Origin: Enterococcus villorum | GTDB taxonomy: Bacteria; Bacillota; Bacilli; Lactobacillales; Enterococcaceae | Direction: 5' to 3' | DNA: 64,000 nt | Assembly (NCBI RefSeq): GCF_007990225.1 | Contig: NZ_BJWF01000012.1 | Coordinates: 1-64,000 of the forward strand | In this document: piece after piece, positions 16,577 to 26,272 of the stretch | How positions within the stretch are numbered: the first letter of the stretch is position 1 | Layout of the letters: every line of letters begins with the position of its first letter | Notes under the pieces: generated by a model | What the model saw: the letters and a program-made list of their open reading frames with translations, nothing else | Databases searched by the model: none | What the model was told of the DNA's origin: nothing | Program-made: the position numbers and the translations under genes

Positions 16577-17600
16577 TTATAAAAGTCCGTACTTTTCCAT
16601 ACTATCAATCGTTGCTAGTAAGACTTTTTTATTGGTTCCTAGAGGTTGCCAACCTAATTGTTCTTTTGCTTTTTGATTACTGATGTTTCGGTTAATTGAA
16701 AGCATCAGTGCACCTTCCTTTGCTCGCTGATTAAATAAGGCACTTACTTGGATCAACCAATTGGGTATTTTTTTTGCTTGAAGTTTTTTTGCAAGATTTG
16801 GTCGTTCTTTTCTTATAATTTCTGCCATTTCAAATAAAGAAATTTGTCCATCACAACTGGCAATAAATCTTTGTCCATTTGCTTTTTCACTTGTCATCGC
16901 TCGAATGTGTAAATCTGCTACATCACGCACATCAACAATATTCAATGGAAGTTGAGGCGCCCATTTATCTTTGAACAACATATCCAATAAAACAAAACTG
17001 TTCGATACATGTGGGTTAAGACTAGGCCCCAAAATGGCCACTGGATTAATAGTAGTCAACTCCAAACCATTACCTTCTTCTTCAATAAATTTCCAGGCTG
17101 TACGTTCAGCAATCAATTTGGATTTTTCATAAATAGAAAGTCCACGTTCTTCCAGAGTTGTCCAATCCTCTTCTGTGGTAGATCGAGTTGACGTTTTCTT
17201 ACTAAAACCAATTGCGCCACAATTCGAGGTCATAACGACTTTTTTTACTTTCATTTTTTTTTGCCATTTTTAACACTCGTAAAATCCCATCTACTGCTGG
17301 ACGAATGGCTTCTTCCTCATTTTTTGGTATTTCAAAGAACACAGGAGAAGCTACGCTTAATACATAAGTACAATCTTTCATTGCTAGTTCCCAGTTTTCA
17401 TCTTTTGAAAGATCTGCTTTGATAAAAGTCAATGGATGCAATTCTCTCATACCCTGTTGCTTCAAAAGACTTTTTACATGTTCTTCACTTTTTTTAGAGC
17501 GAACCGTTGTCTTCACTTCATAACCTTGTTGCAATAACTGCAAAATAATTTGACTCCCTAAAAAACCAGATCCGCCAGTCACTAATACTTTTTGTTTCAT
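16577..17600 (-). pseudogene. Frameshifted NAD-dependent epimerase/dihydroflavonol reductase-like gene
   Basis: Two overlapping frames together make one complete extended short-chain dehydrogenase. The first (17202-17600) carries the NAD-binding VTGGSGFLGSQII and KADLSKDENW; the second (16577-17254) carries MTSNCGAIGF, the catalytic YEKSK (YxxxK), NPVAILGPSLNP and the C-terminal substrate region. The break is in an A8 run near 17256: with seven A's, RVLKMAKK would join KVKKVVMTS in frame. It is therefore a disrupted gene, or a homopolymer sequencing error. A MerR-type regulator is divergent from it and likely controls it. In intact form it would be about 340 residues, normal for the family. 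Confidence 0.85.
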
Positions 17601-17733
17601 TATTTATTCCTCCAAAACTTTAGTAATGAATTGATTCTCTTTATTTCTAAAGAAAGCTGTTAAGATAAAATTGGCTTTCATTCATTTTCAAAGATGAATG
17701 AATTCATGAACTTTTTCTTACGTTTCAAGTAAC

Positions 17734-17768
17734 TTGACTTAGCTTACTACCTAGACTATAGTTTAGGT
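17734..17768 (+). promoter_or_regulatory. MerR promoter with overlapping palindrome
   Basis: TTGACT (17734-17739), 17 bases, TATAGT (17757-17762) reading towards the merR gene. A palindrome with ACCTA and TAGGT arms and an ACTATAGT centre (17749-17768) overlaps the -10 box and is a likely MerR-family operator shared with the divergent epimerase gene. Confidence 0.6.
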
Positions 17769-17797
17769 CAAATCATTTCATTAGAAAGAGGAAGAAT

Positions 17798-18259
17798 ATG
17801 AACAAAACCTATTCCATTGGAGAAGTTGCTGAAATGTTTCACCTATCTATTTCAACTCTTCATTATTATGATAAAAAAGGCTTATTGCCCTTTGTAGAAA
17901 AGAATGACTCAGGTCATCGTGCCTTTACAGAATCGGATCTCCAATTTATTCAAACAATTTGTTGCTTAAAAGATACGGATATGCCAATCAAAGATATCCG
18001 CACATATATCAATTATTGCATGGAAGGCCCCAGTACAATCGAAAAAAGGAAGGCTCTTCTACTCGCTCACAAAAGACAAGTATTAGCAAAACAAGAAAAA
18101 ATAATTAAAAGTTTGGAAGGCATTGACCAAAAGATTGAACATTATAGCTTAAAAAATGCTGATTCCTTTATAGAAGAACAACTTGCTTATGCAATGGAAG
18201 AAAAACGGATTAACCATTTAGCTAATCCGTTCAAAAAAGTGTCATTTTCATCTAAATAA
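17798..18259 (+). CDS. MerR family transcriptional regulator
   Basis: A 153-residue MerR regulator: an N-terminal winged helix (YSIGEVAEMFHLSISTLHYYDKKG, residues 3-26), the second part of the DNA-binding domain (HRAFTESDLQFIQTICCLKDTDMPIKDIR), then a long dimerisation helix (about 75-110) and a short variable effector end. There are two adjacent cysteines only in CCLK, so no metal-binding site is evident. RBS AGAGGA precedes the ATG. Divergent from the epimerase-like gene, which is the usual layout for MerR proteins controlling an oxidoreductase. The inducer is unknown. It resembles the second MerR protein at 42351. Confidence 0.92.
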   Translation: MNKTYSIGEVAEMFHLSISTLHYYDKKGLLPFVEKNDSGHRAFTESDLQFIQTICCLKDTDMPIKDIRTYINYCMEGPSTIEKRKALLLAHKRQVLAKQEKIIKSLEGIDQKIEHYSLKNADSFIEEQLAYAMEEKRINHLANPFKKVSFSSK

Positions 18260-18384
18260 AAATCACCATAGATTCGCTTATTCTACACTCAAAGAAAACC
18301 AGCTTACCTACTTTACTCAATGTTCGCCAGTAAATAGAGTCGTTTGTTTATCTACTTTTAATCCATATTTTAGGCGCTGCTGAT

Positions 18385-18909
18385 TTATTTTTCAGACCAA
18401 TGTTTACGTAAAAAACCACCACGACCAGAGCCTTCTCGATAAAGGCTGTAGTGCAACTTATTTTTCTTGTAATAATCTTGATGGTAATCTTCTGCAGGGT
18501 AAAACTCACTTCTAGGCTCAATTTTTGTAACGATAGGATGATCAAATCTTCCACTTGCTTGTAGTTTTTCTTTTGATTTTTCAGCAATTACTCGTTCTTC
18601 TTCATTGCTATAATAGATAACTGGGCGATAAGAGTCCCCTCGATCAGCAAATTGCCCAAATGCATCGGTTGGGTCTGTTTGTTGCCAATAAATCTCTACC
18701 AGTTGCTCATAGGAAATGATAGACGGATCGTATTCGATCTCCACGGCTTCCGTATGGCCAGTGGTTCCGGTTGTTACTTGTTCATAAGTTGGGTTGGGTA
18801 CATGTCCACCAGTGTAACCAGACATCACGGAAATAATTCCTGGTTGTGTCTCAAATGGCTTAACCATACACCAAAAACAACCACCTGCAAAAACTGCTTT
18901 TTTCGTCAT
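18385..18909 (-). CDS. msrA: Peptide methionine sulfoxide reductase A
   Basis: Repairs methionine-S-sulfoxide in proteins. 174 residues, full length: the catalytic motif GGCFWC (residues 9-14) near the N-terminus, [36 protein letters not shown], and [11 protein letters not shown] near the end. No C-terminal resolving cysteines are visible beyond the active-site pair, so recycling probably uses the CxxC cysteine (GCFWC). GGGGG precedes the ATG. It stands alone; no msrB is fused or adjacent. Confidence 0.96.
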   Translation of the reverse strand: MTKKAVFAGGCFWCMVKPFETQPGIISVMSGYTGGHVPNPTYEQVTTGTTGHTEAVEIEYDPSIISYEQLVEIYWQQTDPTDAFGQFADRGDSYRPVIYYSNEEERVIAEKSKEKLQASGRFDHPIVTKIEPRSEFYPAEDYHQDYYKKNKLHYSLYREGSGRGGFLRKHWSEK

Positions 18910-19069
18910 GCAAAAACCCCCTTTTGAACATCATACCTTGATTTCCAAAAGGAGGATAACATTTTGTTTGTGTGAAATAAAAGAGGCATAATCAACTATT
19001 TGGAATACTTTTAAAGAAACACCTTTTATTTTACCCCTACCCGGTATTTTTAGGTTATTATTCCACTCT

Positions 19070-19167
19070 TGTGGATAACTCTAACACTTTTATCTGTCAT
19101 TTTTTTCCACAGAAAAGAAAAAATATTTTTTCATTTCCTTTGTGGATAATTACCGATATGCTATACT
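19070..19167 (+). promoter_or_regulatory. DnaA-box cluster and promoter
   Basis: Two exact DnaA boxes in the form TGTGGATAA at 19070-19078 and 19141-19149, and a one-mismatch box on the opposite strand (TTTTCCACA, 19103-19111). A promoter TTGTGG (19140-19145), 16 bases, TATACT (19162-19167) overlaps the last box and reads into the small gene at 19225. Control of that gene by DnaA is the natural reading but is inference. Confidence 0.55.
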
Positions 19168-19224
19168 TTTCTGCGAATCTATATTTTTATTTAGCAAATT
19201 TTCAGATATATGGGGGGAATATGG

Positions 19225-19614
19225 GTGTTCAAAAGCAATGCTCGATACAAGCAACCGCAACAAGCATCATTCAATAAATCAACAGAACCTAATACTAAGA
19301 TACCCAGTCAAAAAATGGACTTAAAAGCTAACTTAGAGACCTTGATCAAGATCTGTACAAATAATTCTTCAAAAAGACAAATAGACCATCCACAAGACAC
19401 ACTTCGTTCGCTTGAAGAAATACTCGGTTCAAATTCGATTATGTACCGTTTATTAACTGAACAAAAATCAGTATTAACGAGTATCCCTGATCAAAAGAAA
19501 GATCATTCGCTGGAACACTTAAAGGTATTCCTTATGAATTTTCTGTTTCAAAAATATGTGTTTGCTTATTTCCTAATTAACAGCTTAATTAATTATGAAA
19601 ACCATCATAGTTAG
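19225..19614 (+). CDS. Small protein of unknown function behind DnaA boxes
   Basis: About 129 residues from the GTG at 19225, chosen because GGGGGG lies 7 bases upstream; an ATG at 19210 in the same frame sits inside that purine run. The protein starts basic and polar (FKSNARYKQPQQ), has a central helical part (LKANLETLIKICTNN) and a hydrophobic aromatic end (FLMNFLFQKYVFAYFLINSLI). No signal peptide and no known motif. A promoter with DnaA boxes lies just upstream, and an intrinsic terminator includes the stop codon, so it looks like a genuine single-gene unit. I do not recognise the family. Confidence 0.6.
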   Translation: MFKSNARYKQPQQASFNKSTEPNTKIPSQKMDLKANLETLIKICTNNSSKRQIDHPQDTLRSLEEILGSNSIMYRLLTEQKSVLTSIPDQKKDHSLEHLKVFLMNFLFQKYVFAYFLINSLINYENHHS

Positions 19615-19643
19615 TAGATTCTACTGACTATGATGGTTATTCT
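19600..19643 (+). terminator. Terminator overlapping the end of the small gene
   Basis: Perfect 12-base arms AACCATCATAGT and ACTATGATGGTT around a 15-base loop, then TATT on the plus strand. The stop codon at 19612 is inside the loop. Confidence 0.75.
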
Positions 19644-19662
19644 GATTTGATAACGAACTAAA

Positions 19663-19701
19663 CACTTGAGACCTTAGTCATTTTGACTTTAGTCTCAAGT
19701 G
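19663..19701 (-). terminator. Hairpin after the AA10-like gene
   Basis: Arms CACTTGAGAC and GTCTCAAGTG with inner AGTC/GACT pairing. The minus-strand 3' side is only weakly T-rich (GTGTTTAG), so termination of the AA10-like gene is likely but not certain. Confidence 0.5.
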
Positions 19702-19765
19702 ACAAATCGATTAGATAAGTTTATTTTCTATTAAGTTCTTTTTTGTTTTCTCCAACGAATGTTTT

Positions 19766-21976
19766 TTAATAGACATCTATACTAATAGTAATATCAAAAG
19801 TCACACTTCCATAATCATTAGAAAATGTACCAGTAGCTTTTATTGTTGCTACCCCATTTTCTACTCCTTGAACTGTTGCTAATGGATGTATTCCAGATTC
19901 CAATATACCAACACTCCCAGAAGGATAAACATTTATAATGCCTCCCTGAATAAATAATTGTTGATGATTATCTAAAATTTCGTTGACTAATTCAGGAACA
20001 ATCCCCCCTTTTACATTATTAATATAAGTATCTTCTCCCCAATAATACCCCTTTGGGACTGCAAAGAAGATGGCCAGTGGTGTATGATTTCCTGCAGGTG
20101 GCGCTGTTAACAAGACTAAATTAGTATCTTTTGGTCTAAATCTAAAGAAATTATTAGGCGCACTGAATTTTAATTGTATCTGTGCTTTAACACTAACTTG
20201 GTTTGTACGTACTATTAGACGTTTTTTTCTAGAAACATTACCTGATGTATCAACTGCTTCAATTTCGTACTTGTAGATTGTATACGGCATTAAATCGTTA
20301 TCAACCCATTCTGTTTCCTTGATATTCTCAGCGATTTTTTTACCATCACGATAAAGAGTGTAACTTGCTACTTTGACGTTATCTTTTGCCTCATCCCATT
20401 TCAACTGTACACTTCTTGACCCTATTTTTTCTGCCTTGAAATTAGTCACTGGGCTTGGAGGTTCTGTATCTGGTAAGGTCTTAACGTTAATTTCTTCACT
20501 CGTACTACTATTTCCGGATTCATCATAAGCTATAAGCTTTATCGTGTAGTTAGTTTCGAGGTACAACTGTTTAAATTGATAGTTAGTTGTTTCTGGATCC
20601 AATGTTGCGAACGCTTTATTATCTTTATAAATTACCATATATGACACACCAACATTGTCCTTTACTTTATCCCAAGAAATATCTATTGTCGTTGTTCCAA
20701 CATTGTCTACTTTTAATACTGGAACTTCTGGTGGCTCGGTGTCCTTAAGCGTCTTCACTGTCAACCACTTAGAGTGTTCCGATTCTCTACCATCTGCAGT
20801 AGCCGCTGTCACACTAAATTTAGTTGTAGTATCAGGTTTTAATCCCACTAAATTACACGATGTTCCTGTTACTGCCCTATATGGGGTTGTTTGACCTTCT
20901 TTATATATTTTATACACAAGGTTTCCTTCACTTGGAACTGCATCCCAAGTAAGCGTCGCAGTTGTCCAACTAATATCTTTTACTTTCAAATTAGTTGGTG
21001 CGTCAAGATGTTTAAACGTTTTCACAGAAACCCATTCAGAGTGTTCCGATTCCTCACCATTTTCCTTAAGTGCTGTGACATTATATTTAGTTGTGGTATC
21101 GGGTTTTAATCCAGTCAATTGATACGACGTACCTTTCACTTTAGCTATTGGTTTTTCTTCACCTTCTTTGTATACGTTGTACATTAGTTCACTCGCCGAT
21201 TCATTCTTAGGTGCATCCCAAGAAAGCGTTGCAGCTGTCTCACTAATATCTGTTACTTTCAAGTTGCTTGGTACACCGAGGGGTTCGGGTAAGTCGATAT
21301 CAATGACTTGATAATAACTCAGTTGTTGTCTAGAAAGGTTCCAAACTGCAACAATAACATTGTATCCTGGTTTTACTTCTTTAGGAATATTGAGGTTATG
21401 AGTAACCGTTTTACCCGATAATTGATCTTTTCCATTAATGACTGTTTTTCCGTTTTCATCTTTTAACGGCATAAATTCATCTTTTGCTAATGGTTTATCG
21501 GGATCCCAATCTGGTTTTGTGATAAAATATTGCCATGATTTTGTCGCTTGTTCTACTGGATTTGTCCACGTAATTGCATTCATACCATACTTCATCGACT
21601 GCTTTACCCAAGCATCACTCGTCTGTTTATCAATTAATGAATAAACAGGTTCTCCTAGTGAATTATCAGGATGCGCATTATCCGCAGAAGCAATGTTTCC
21701 GTCGGGCAGTTGATCAAATGTTTTTGAACTACTCATATTATGATAATCACCCATGGCATTTCCATAAATTTTATGCACAGATGCCCATATATCACTTCCC
21801 TCGTCTGGCGCTAATGTATGTCCATAATAAGCACGTGAGGGTGGCGAACTAACATAACCTACGGCATCAACAATATGACTAGCAAACGTTGTAGGTACAA
21901 TAATTGCAGCTAACAACAGCGATCCATACAACCCCCTTCGAAAAAGTTTATTCTTCTTCCTAATCTTTTCCATCAT
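19766..21976 (-). CDS. Secreted AA10-like protein with four fibronectin III domains, no histidine brace
   Basis: A 736-residue exported protein. Start at 21976 chosen for AAGGAGG 5 bases upstream. Signal peptide to about residue 38 (HIVDA), then an AA10/chitin-binding domain (about 38-230): VGYVSSPPSRAYYG, DKQTSDAW, SWQYFITK, GYNVIVAVW. Four fibronectin III domains follow (about 235-590, each with a WDxxK/xxW core and NYxIxL-type strands), then a 130-residue C-terminal domain I cannot name. Active AA10 oxygenases bind copper through the mature N-terminal His and a second His; here the first position is Val (VGYV for HGYV) and the second appears to be Gln (EQATKSW for QHRTASW). It may bind chitin or glycans without cutting them. 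Flanked by two Mga-like regulators. Confidence 0.85.
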   Translation of the reverse strand: MMEKIRKKNKLFRRGLYGSLLLAAIIVPTTFASHIVDAVGYVSSPPSRAYYGHTLAPDEGSDIWASVHKIYGNAMGDYHNMSSSKTFDQLPDGNIASADNAHPDNSLGEPVYSLIDKQTSDAWVKQSMKYGMNAITWTNPVEQATKSWQYFITKPDWDPDKPLAKDEFMPLKDENGKTVINGKDQLSGKTVTHNLNIPKEVKPGYNVIVAVWNLSRQQLSYYQVIDIDLPEPLGVPSNLKVTDISETAATLSWDAPKNESASELMYNVYKEGEEKPIAKVKGTSYQLTGLKPDTTTKYNVTALKENGEESEHSEWVSVKTFKHLDAPTNLKVKDISWTTATLTWDAVPSEGNLVYKIYKEGQTTPYRAVTGTSCNLVGLKPDTTTKFSVTAATADGRESEHSKWLTVKTLKDTEPPEVPVLKVDNVGTTTIDISWDKVKDNVGVSYMVIYKDNKAFATLDPETTNYQFKQLYLETNYTIKLIAYDESGNSSTSEEINVKTLPDTEPPSPVTNFKAEKIGSRSVQLKWDEAKDNVKVASYTLYRDGKKIAENIKETEWVDNDLMPYTIYKYEIEAVDTSGNVSRKKRLIVRTNQVSVKAQIQLKFSAPNNFFRFRPKDTNLVLLTAPPAGNHTPLAIFFAVPKGYYWGEDTYINNVKGGIVPELVNEILDNHQQLFIQGGIINVYPSGSVGILESGIHPLATVQGVENGVATIKATGTFSNDYGSVTFDITISIDVY

Positions 21977-22239
21977 CCATTCCTCCTTAATTATTAGTAC
22001 AAACAAAGTATAATCAACTTTTTTCTTAAAAAGGGGTGTGATTTTTTTTAAATAAACAAAAAAATATGAACTAGATATTTTATTTTTTACTTGTTTTGTT
22101 ACTAATTACTAAAGATTATTGTGGGTCTATTACGAAATAAAAAAGAATCCCCACATTAGTTTTCTATTTCATTGCAGAACCCTCTAACTATCTTTTAAGA
22201 GCAACTGTGGTAGGAAGACAGAAAACTTTGTTTTATAAA

Positions 22240-23676
22240 TTATTTTTTATTCGCTTTTATTTTCTGAATTAAATGCTTAATCGTTTCGTTTGCTAAAGAA
22301 AAATCGGTAGAAAAAATACATTTTTGTTGATAATTATGGTTCGTCAAATAACTTTCCGAATCCGTAATAACTAAATCATATTGCCCATTAGGATTATATT
22401 CTTCAATGCAAATTCCTTTTTCTATCAATAATTCAGCGACCAAATTCCTAAAATAATATTCTGTAAACATCGGATCTAAATATAGAGCAATCCCTATACG
22501 AATTTTCTGACTATAGACCAATTGAATATTCATGTATAAATAATACTTACTGATTAAAATTTCATTAGCAACAGCACCATCTCCTTCAAACTGTTGGTTA
22601 ATTGTTTTTCTAATTTGTTCTTTATGAACGACAGGCGTGTCAATCAACTGTTCTTCGTCTAAATATTGAATTTCTCCTTTAAAAAAACAAACATTCACAT
22701 GAGCACCATATAAATAATAGTTTCTAAAATCCCCTTCTTCATGGCTATTATTTTTTTTGAATTCATACAGGAGTATATTTAATCTTTTAGCAATAAGATC
22801 ATTTTCAGAAAAAGATTCATTTAATAGATGCTTCCAAAAAATAGCATGTTTAGGAACTAAATAATTGCTTATCATAAAAATAAATGTGTAGGCCAATTCT
22901 GATAAAGAAAGTTGAATACCAAGTTTATAAAAAAAAGGCTTAATAATCGCAACAAATTGATGAAATGTTGTTTTATTGATGACAAAATTGTATAACCGAT
23001 TTGAGATATTTGTTGATTTTTTTTGCCTACCAATAAAGTAAGTAAACCAGAACAATAATTTTGCTTTTTGACAGTAATTAAAATGACTTTCTAAATGAGC
23101 TTCCAAGAAAGCAATTAATTTTTCTAATTGACTCGTATGTTTGGTTTTCAAATATAAATATTTTTCTGGATAAATATTTTGATAGAACTGTTGCCTAAAA
23201 TATTGAAGTTGACCTTCATTTCCTACTAATTTACAATTCCGTATAATTAAATTGAATTCATTAAGTAAGTTATTTATTTGTTTTAGTCGTCGAAAAAAAT
23301 TTGCTCGACTGATCGCATTTTGACGTATGCATTTTTCAACAGTTATGTGATTATCATTTAGAATAGAATCTAAAATTTTAAAATTAACCGAAGTCGTTAC
23401 ATATTCAGATAGAATATTTATTTTTAAATTTTTAAATTTTCTATCTATAAAATAACACTTTGTATAGGGATCAAATAAAATAATATCTCCACTATTTACA
23501 TAAACTGTTACACGTTCATTGATTGAATCAATCATGGTTTTCAGTGTTCGACTAGTGACAAAAAAATTTTCTAAAAGTTCTTTTTTGCTGACACTACAGT
23601 CTCTATCAAAGATATAAGTGATTAATTTATATTCAAAAAGGTCATGGCTATCTAATAATTGGAACTTTTTTACCAT
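22240..23676 (-). CDS. Mga/AtxA-like transcriptional regulator
   Basis: A 478-residue regulator of the Mga type, which controls surface and virulence genes in streptococci and enterococci in response to sugar status. An N-terminal helix-turn-helix (SVSKKELLENFFVTSRTLKTMIDSINE) is followed by the Mga second HTH (ISRANFFRRLKQINNLLNEF, about 122-142), a PRD-like helical middle, and a C-terminal EIIB-like segment (IRIGIALYLDP..YDLVITDSES). RBS AAAAGGAGTGG. It is encoded just upstream of the AA10-like gene on the same strand with a gap of about 260 bases, so that gene is its likely target. Ligand and phosphorylation sites were not identified. Confidence 0.8.
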   Translation of the reverse strand: MVKKFQLLDSHDLFEYKLITYIFDRDCSVSKKELLENFFVTSRTLKTMIDSINERVTVYVNSGDIILFDPYTKCYFIDRKFKNLKINILSEYVTTSVNFKILDSILNDNHITVEKCIRQNAISRANFFRRLKQINNLLNEFNLIIRNCKLVGNEGQLQYFRQQFYQNIYPEKYLYLKTKHTSQLEKLIAFLEAHLESHFNYCQKAKLLFWFTYFIGRQKKSTNISNRLYNFVINKTTFHQFVAIIKPFFYKLGIQLSLSELAYTFIFMISNYLVPKHAIFWKHLLNESFSENDLIAKRLNILLYEFKKNNSHEEGDFRNYYLYGAHVNVCFFKGEIQYLDEEQLIDTPVVHKEQIRKTINQQFEGDGAVANEILISKYYLYMNIQLVYSQKIRIGIALYLDPMFTEYYFRNLVAELLIEKGICIEEYNPNGQYDLVITDSESYLTNHNYQQKCIFSTDFSLANETIKHLIQKIKANKK

Positions 23677-24778
23677 TTTCCACTCCTTTTCTTTAATTAC
23701 GCAACAACTTTAAATACTTCTCTCTTTCTTAAGATAGCGTTTTCTTTTAAAAACAACCTCAAGCAATTCTTCTTATGACTGTCGGATCAACATAAACAGA
23801 GAAACACTAACCGAAAATACCGAATATTTTATAGAACAGAAAATATGTAGCTATAAATTTACCTACATACTTAGATATATATTGATTCAAAAAAGAATAA
23901 CTATAAAAATAGTTGAGTAACAAATTGGTAAGTATGGAAAAGTCCCTATAAAACAATTCTGTGAGTAGTAATTATTTTTACAAAAAGTAATTTGCTTGTT
24001 TTGCCTTGACTAAGTAAAAATATTTATATGATTAAACAACTAAACACAGGCTTAGTTTACTTTAAATAACTTTTTTGTACTGTTCTCATTAAAAATAATG
24101 GTTCTTTTTAGTCAATTACATAAAGTAAGTTTAATGTTAGTTTTCTTTATGCAATTTCACTAACCACTCCTCAAAAAAGTATGATTAATTTTAAAATAAC
24201 GAATATCTTCAATAGTATCCACCATATGTTTGATTTATCAAATATTCCTATCCCTTTCCTTGTTTTGAAAAATAGTGAGAGTAAGTAACGGTTCTTCCGT
24301 ATATTCTTTTGTTTTTTTATATTGTTCATTCCAGTAAAAATATCATTCCAAAACTAGTAAAAATTTTATTCAATCTATTTTGATTGTTTTCTTTTTAACC
24401 AATTTTATCACTTAACAGTCCACCTATAACTAATTTAAGCGAGGTGTTTTTTCCCATAATACAACTATATTTTCTAAAGTTACAACAAATTTTAGATATT
24501 TCTATTCATGTTTTTTCATTCTATTTTATCTCTTTTATAAGAGACGATACAAGAAAAAATTATTTTCGTCATTTATTTATTTTTCATGACTTTTCCCGTT
24601 AATACTTTCTACTTATTTCCTTCATAAAAAATCTCAAATAACGAATCATATTTAGCTTTTTTAGAGATTAATCTATGTATTAAATCCCGTATAGTAAACA
24701 AAATCATTATTTTTATTTTTTATATCTTTATAATTTTTATAGCTAATATAAAATCACAAAAATTCAGAGGATATCGTT
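23677..24778. other. Long AT-rich gap between two divergent Mga-like genes
   Basis: About 1.1 kb with no convincing gene. It must hold promoters for both divergent regulators. The base composition is lower in G+C than the surrounding core genes, as expected for acquired or regulatory DNA. No repeat with clear units was seen. Confidence 0.6.
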
Positions 24779-26272
24779 ATGGAAAAAGAAGTTTTAAATA
24801 TGATTATAAATAAAAAAATTAAGCGTTTAACTCTTTTACTCCTATCTACACAAGAAGGACTTACCTTTACAAGTGAAGAACTAGAAAAACGATTAAATGT
24901 AACTAAAATTACGTTAAAAAGAGATCTACAAGAACTAAAGGAGTTATATCCAATACAGTTAACCATTGAAATCAGTGAGTTAATTACGATTCAAGTAAAT
25001 GAAGACTACACGATTTTAGAGCTAGTAAAGCCTCTTTTATTAGAAGATCCTGCGTTAATTATTTTTTTTAAATTAATTTCCAATGAATCACTCAATTTTT
25101 TTGAATGTTGCAAGGAGTTATTTATATCTGAAACCACCTTGAAAAGATACATTATTGTTATTAATCAATATTTAACCAGATATGGCATTAAGTTAAGTTA
25201 TTTTCCGATTCGTTTTATCGGTTCTGAGATAAATATTAGAACTTTTTATGTACATCTTTTAGAAAGTTTTGATTATTTAAAGATAGATTTTCAAAAAGAA
25301 TTAATCTTATCTTTTTGTATAGAGTTTGAGCAAAAATTGGTTAAAACGTCAATGAAAAATTTAGAAATCAATTTTGAAAAATTTTTTTTATGGTTGTCTA
25401 CTACTGCGTTACGTACCAAAATGCAGCATTTTATAAAACTATCTGATATTAATTTAGATATAATTGAAAAAACAGACTTACACCAACTAATTGAAGAACA
25501 TTTAAAAAACAGTTACTTTTTACAAGACATACCTGAAATTGAACAAAAATTTATTTATCTTATTTTATGGGGATGCATTGAAAATGACTTTTCTTTTTTA
25601 TTTCTCAAACAATCTTCCGAATTAATAGCAAGTCTAAAAACCAATAATTTATTTATTGAATCAATGACAAAAGAACTCGAACGATCATTTTGCCTTACTG
25701 AAAATAATGCTAACACAAACAATATCTTTCATACTATTTTATATACTTTTTTTGTATTAAAAAGACTTAGTCAGATTTTGCCAGATTATTATCTACTTCA
25801 TACAGAAATAAATAATTATCTCCTGTATTATCATTATGATTTGTATAAAAAATGGCAACAATTTATTAATAAATTCCCATTGCTCTTTGACCACTCAGTG
25901 GACATTCAAATACTAGGTCTGAAGTACACGTTGCTTTCATTAATCAAAGACTGGATGAAATTACAAACGTATAAAATAGCTATAGATTTAAACATTCCTT
26001 CTACTTATCGTTTGCTCATTCTTTCAACTTTTAAAGAAAGTTTGAGTGTTTATCATATGGATATTCAACCAATTCAGTTATCTCCTTCTAAGCTAAGTTG
26101 CTTATTACATCCATTTGATTTACTAATTACCAACTATCCTCTGGAACTTCCGCCAAAAGCGCCTATTCATTTTCAATTATGTAAATATCCTACAGTGCAA
26201 GAGATAGAACAAACAATTAAGAAAATCATTCAATTAAAAAAACAATCGATGCATTCTTTACGTGATCTATAA
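24779..26272 (+). CDS. Mga-like transcriptional regulator
   Basis: A 497-residue Mga-type regulator with the same layout as the one at 22240 on the other strand: N-terminal HTH (FTSEELEKRLNVTKITLKRDLQELKELYP), a second HTH (FISETTLKRYIIVINQYLTRYGIKLS, about 118-143), a long leucine/isoleucine-rich helical region, and a C-terminal part ending in an EIIB-like segment (YRLLILSTF..FDLLITNYPLELP). The two proteins are only distantly similar. The start at 24779 has only a weak upstream AGAGGA; a later in-frame ATG (MIINKK) has no better site. Its target is unknown; no gene follows on the plus strand. Confidence 0.75.
   Translation: MEKEVLNMIINKKIKRLTLLLLSTQEGLTFTSEELEKRLNVTKITLKRDLQELKELYPIQLTIEISELITIQVNEDYTILELVKPLLLEDPALIIFFKLISNESLNFFECCKELFISETTLKRYIIVINQYLTRYGIKLSYFPIRFIGSEINIRTFYVHLLESFDYLKIDFQKELILSFCIEFEQKLVKTSMKNLEINFEKFFLWLSTTALRTKMQHFIKLSDINLDIIEKTDLHQLIEEHLKNSYFLQDIPEIEQKFIYLILWGCIENDFSFLFLKQSSELIASLKTNNLFIESMTKELERSFCLTENNANTNNIFHTILYTFFVLKRLSQILPDYYLLHTEINNYLLYYHYDLYKKWQQFINKFPLLFDHSVDIQILGLKYTLLSLIKDWMKLQTYKIAIDLNIPSTYRLLILSTFKESLSVYHMDIQPIQLSPSKLSCLLHPFDLLITNYPLELPPKAPIHFQLCKYPTVQEIEQTIKKIIQLKKQSMHSLRDL

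Noticed and set aside
19210-19324. Alternative frame starting MGVQKQC near the small gene
   Set aside because: It is only 18 codons and the neighbouring frame from GTG 19225 is open for 129 codons up to a terminator.
23677-24778. Hidden genes in the 1.1 kb gap
   Set aside because: No frame with a plausible start, ribosome binding site and protein-like composition was found on either strand.
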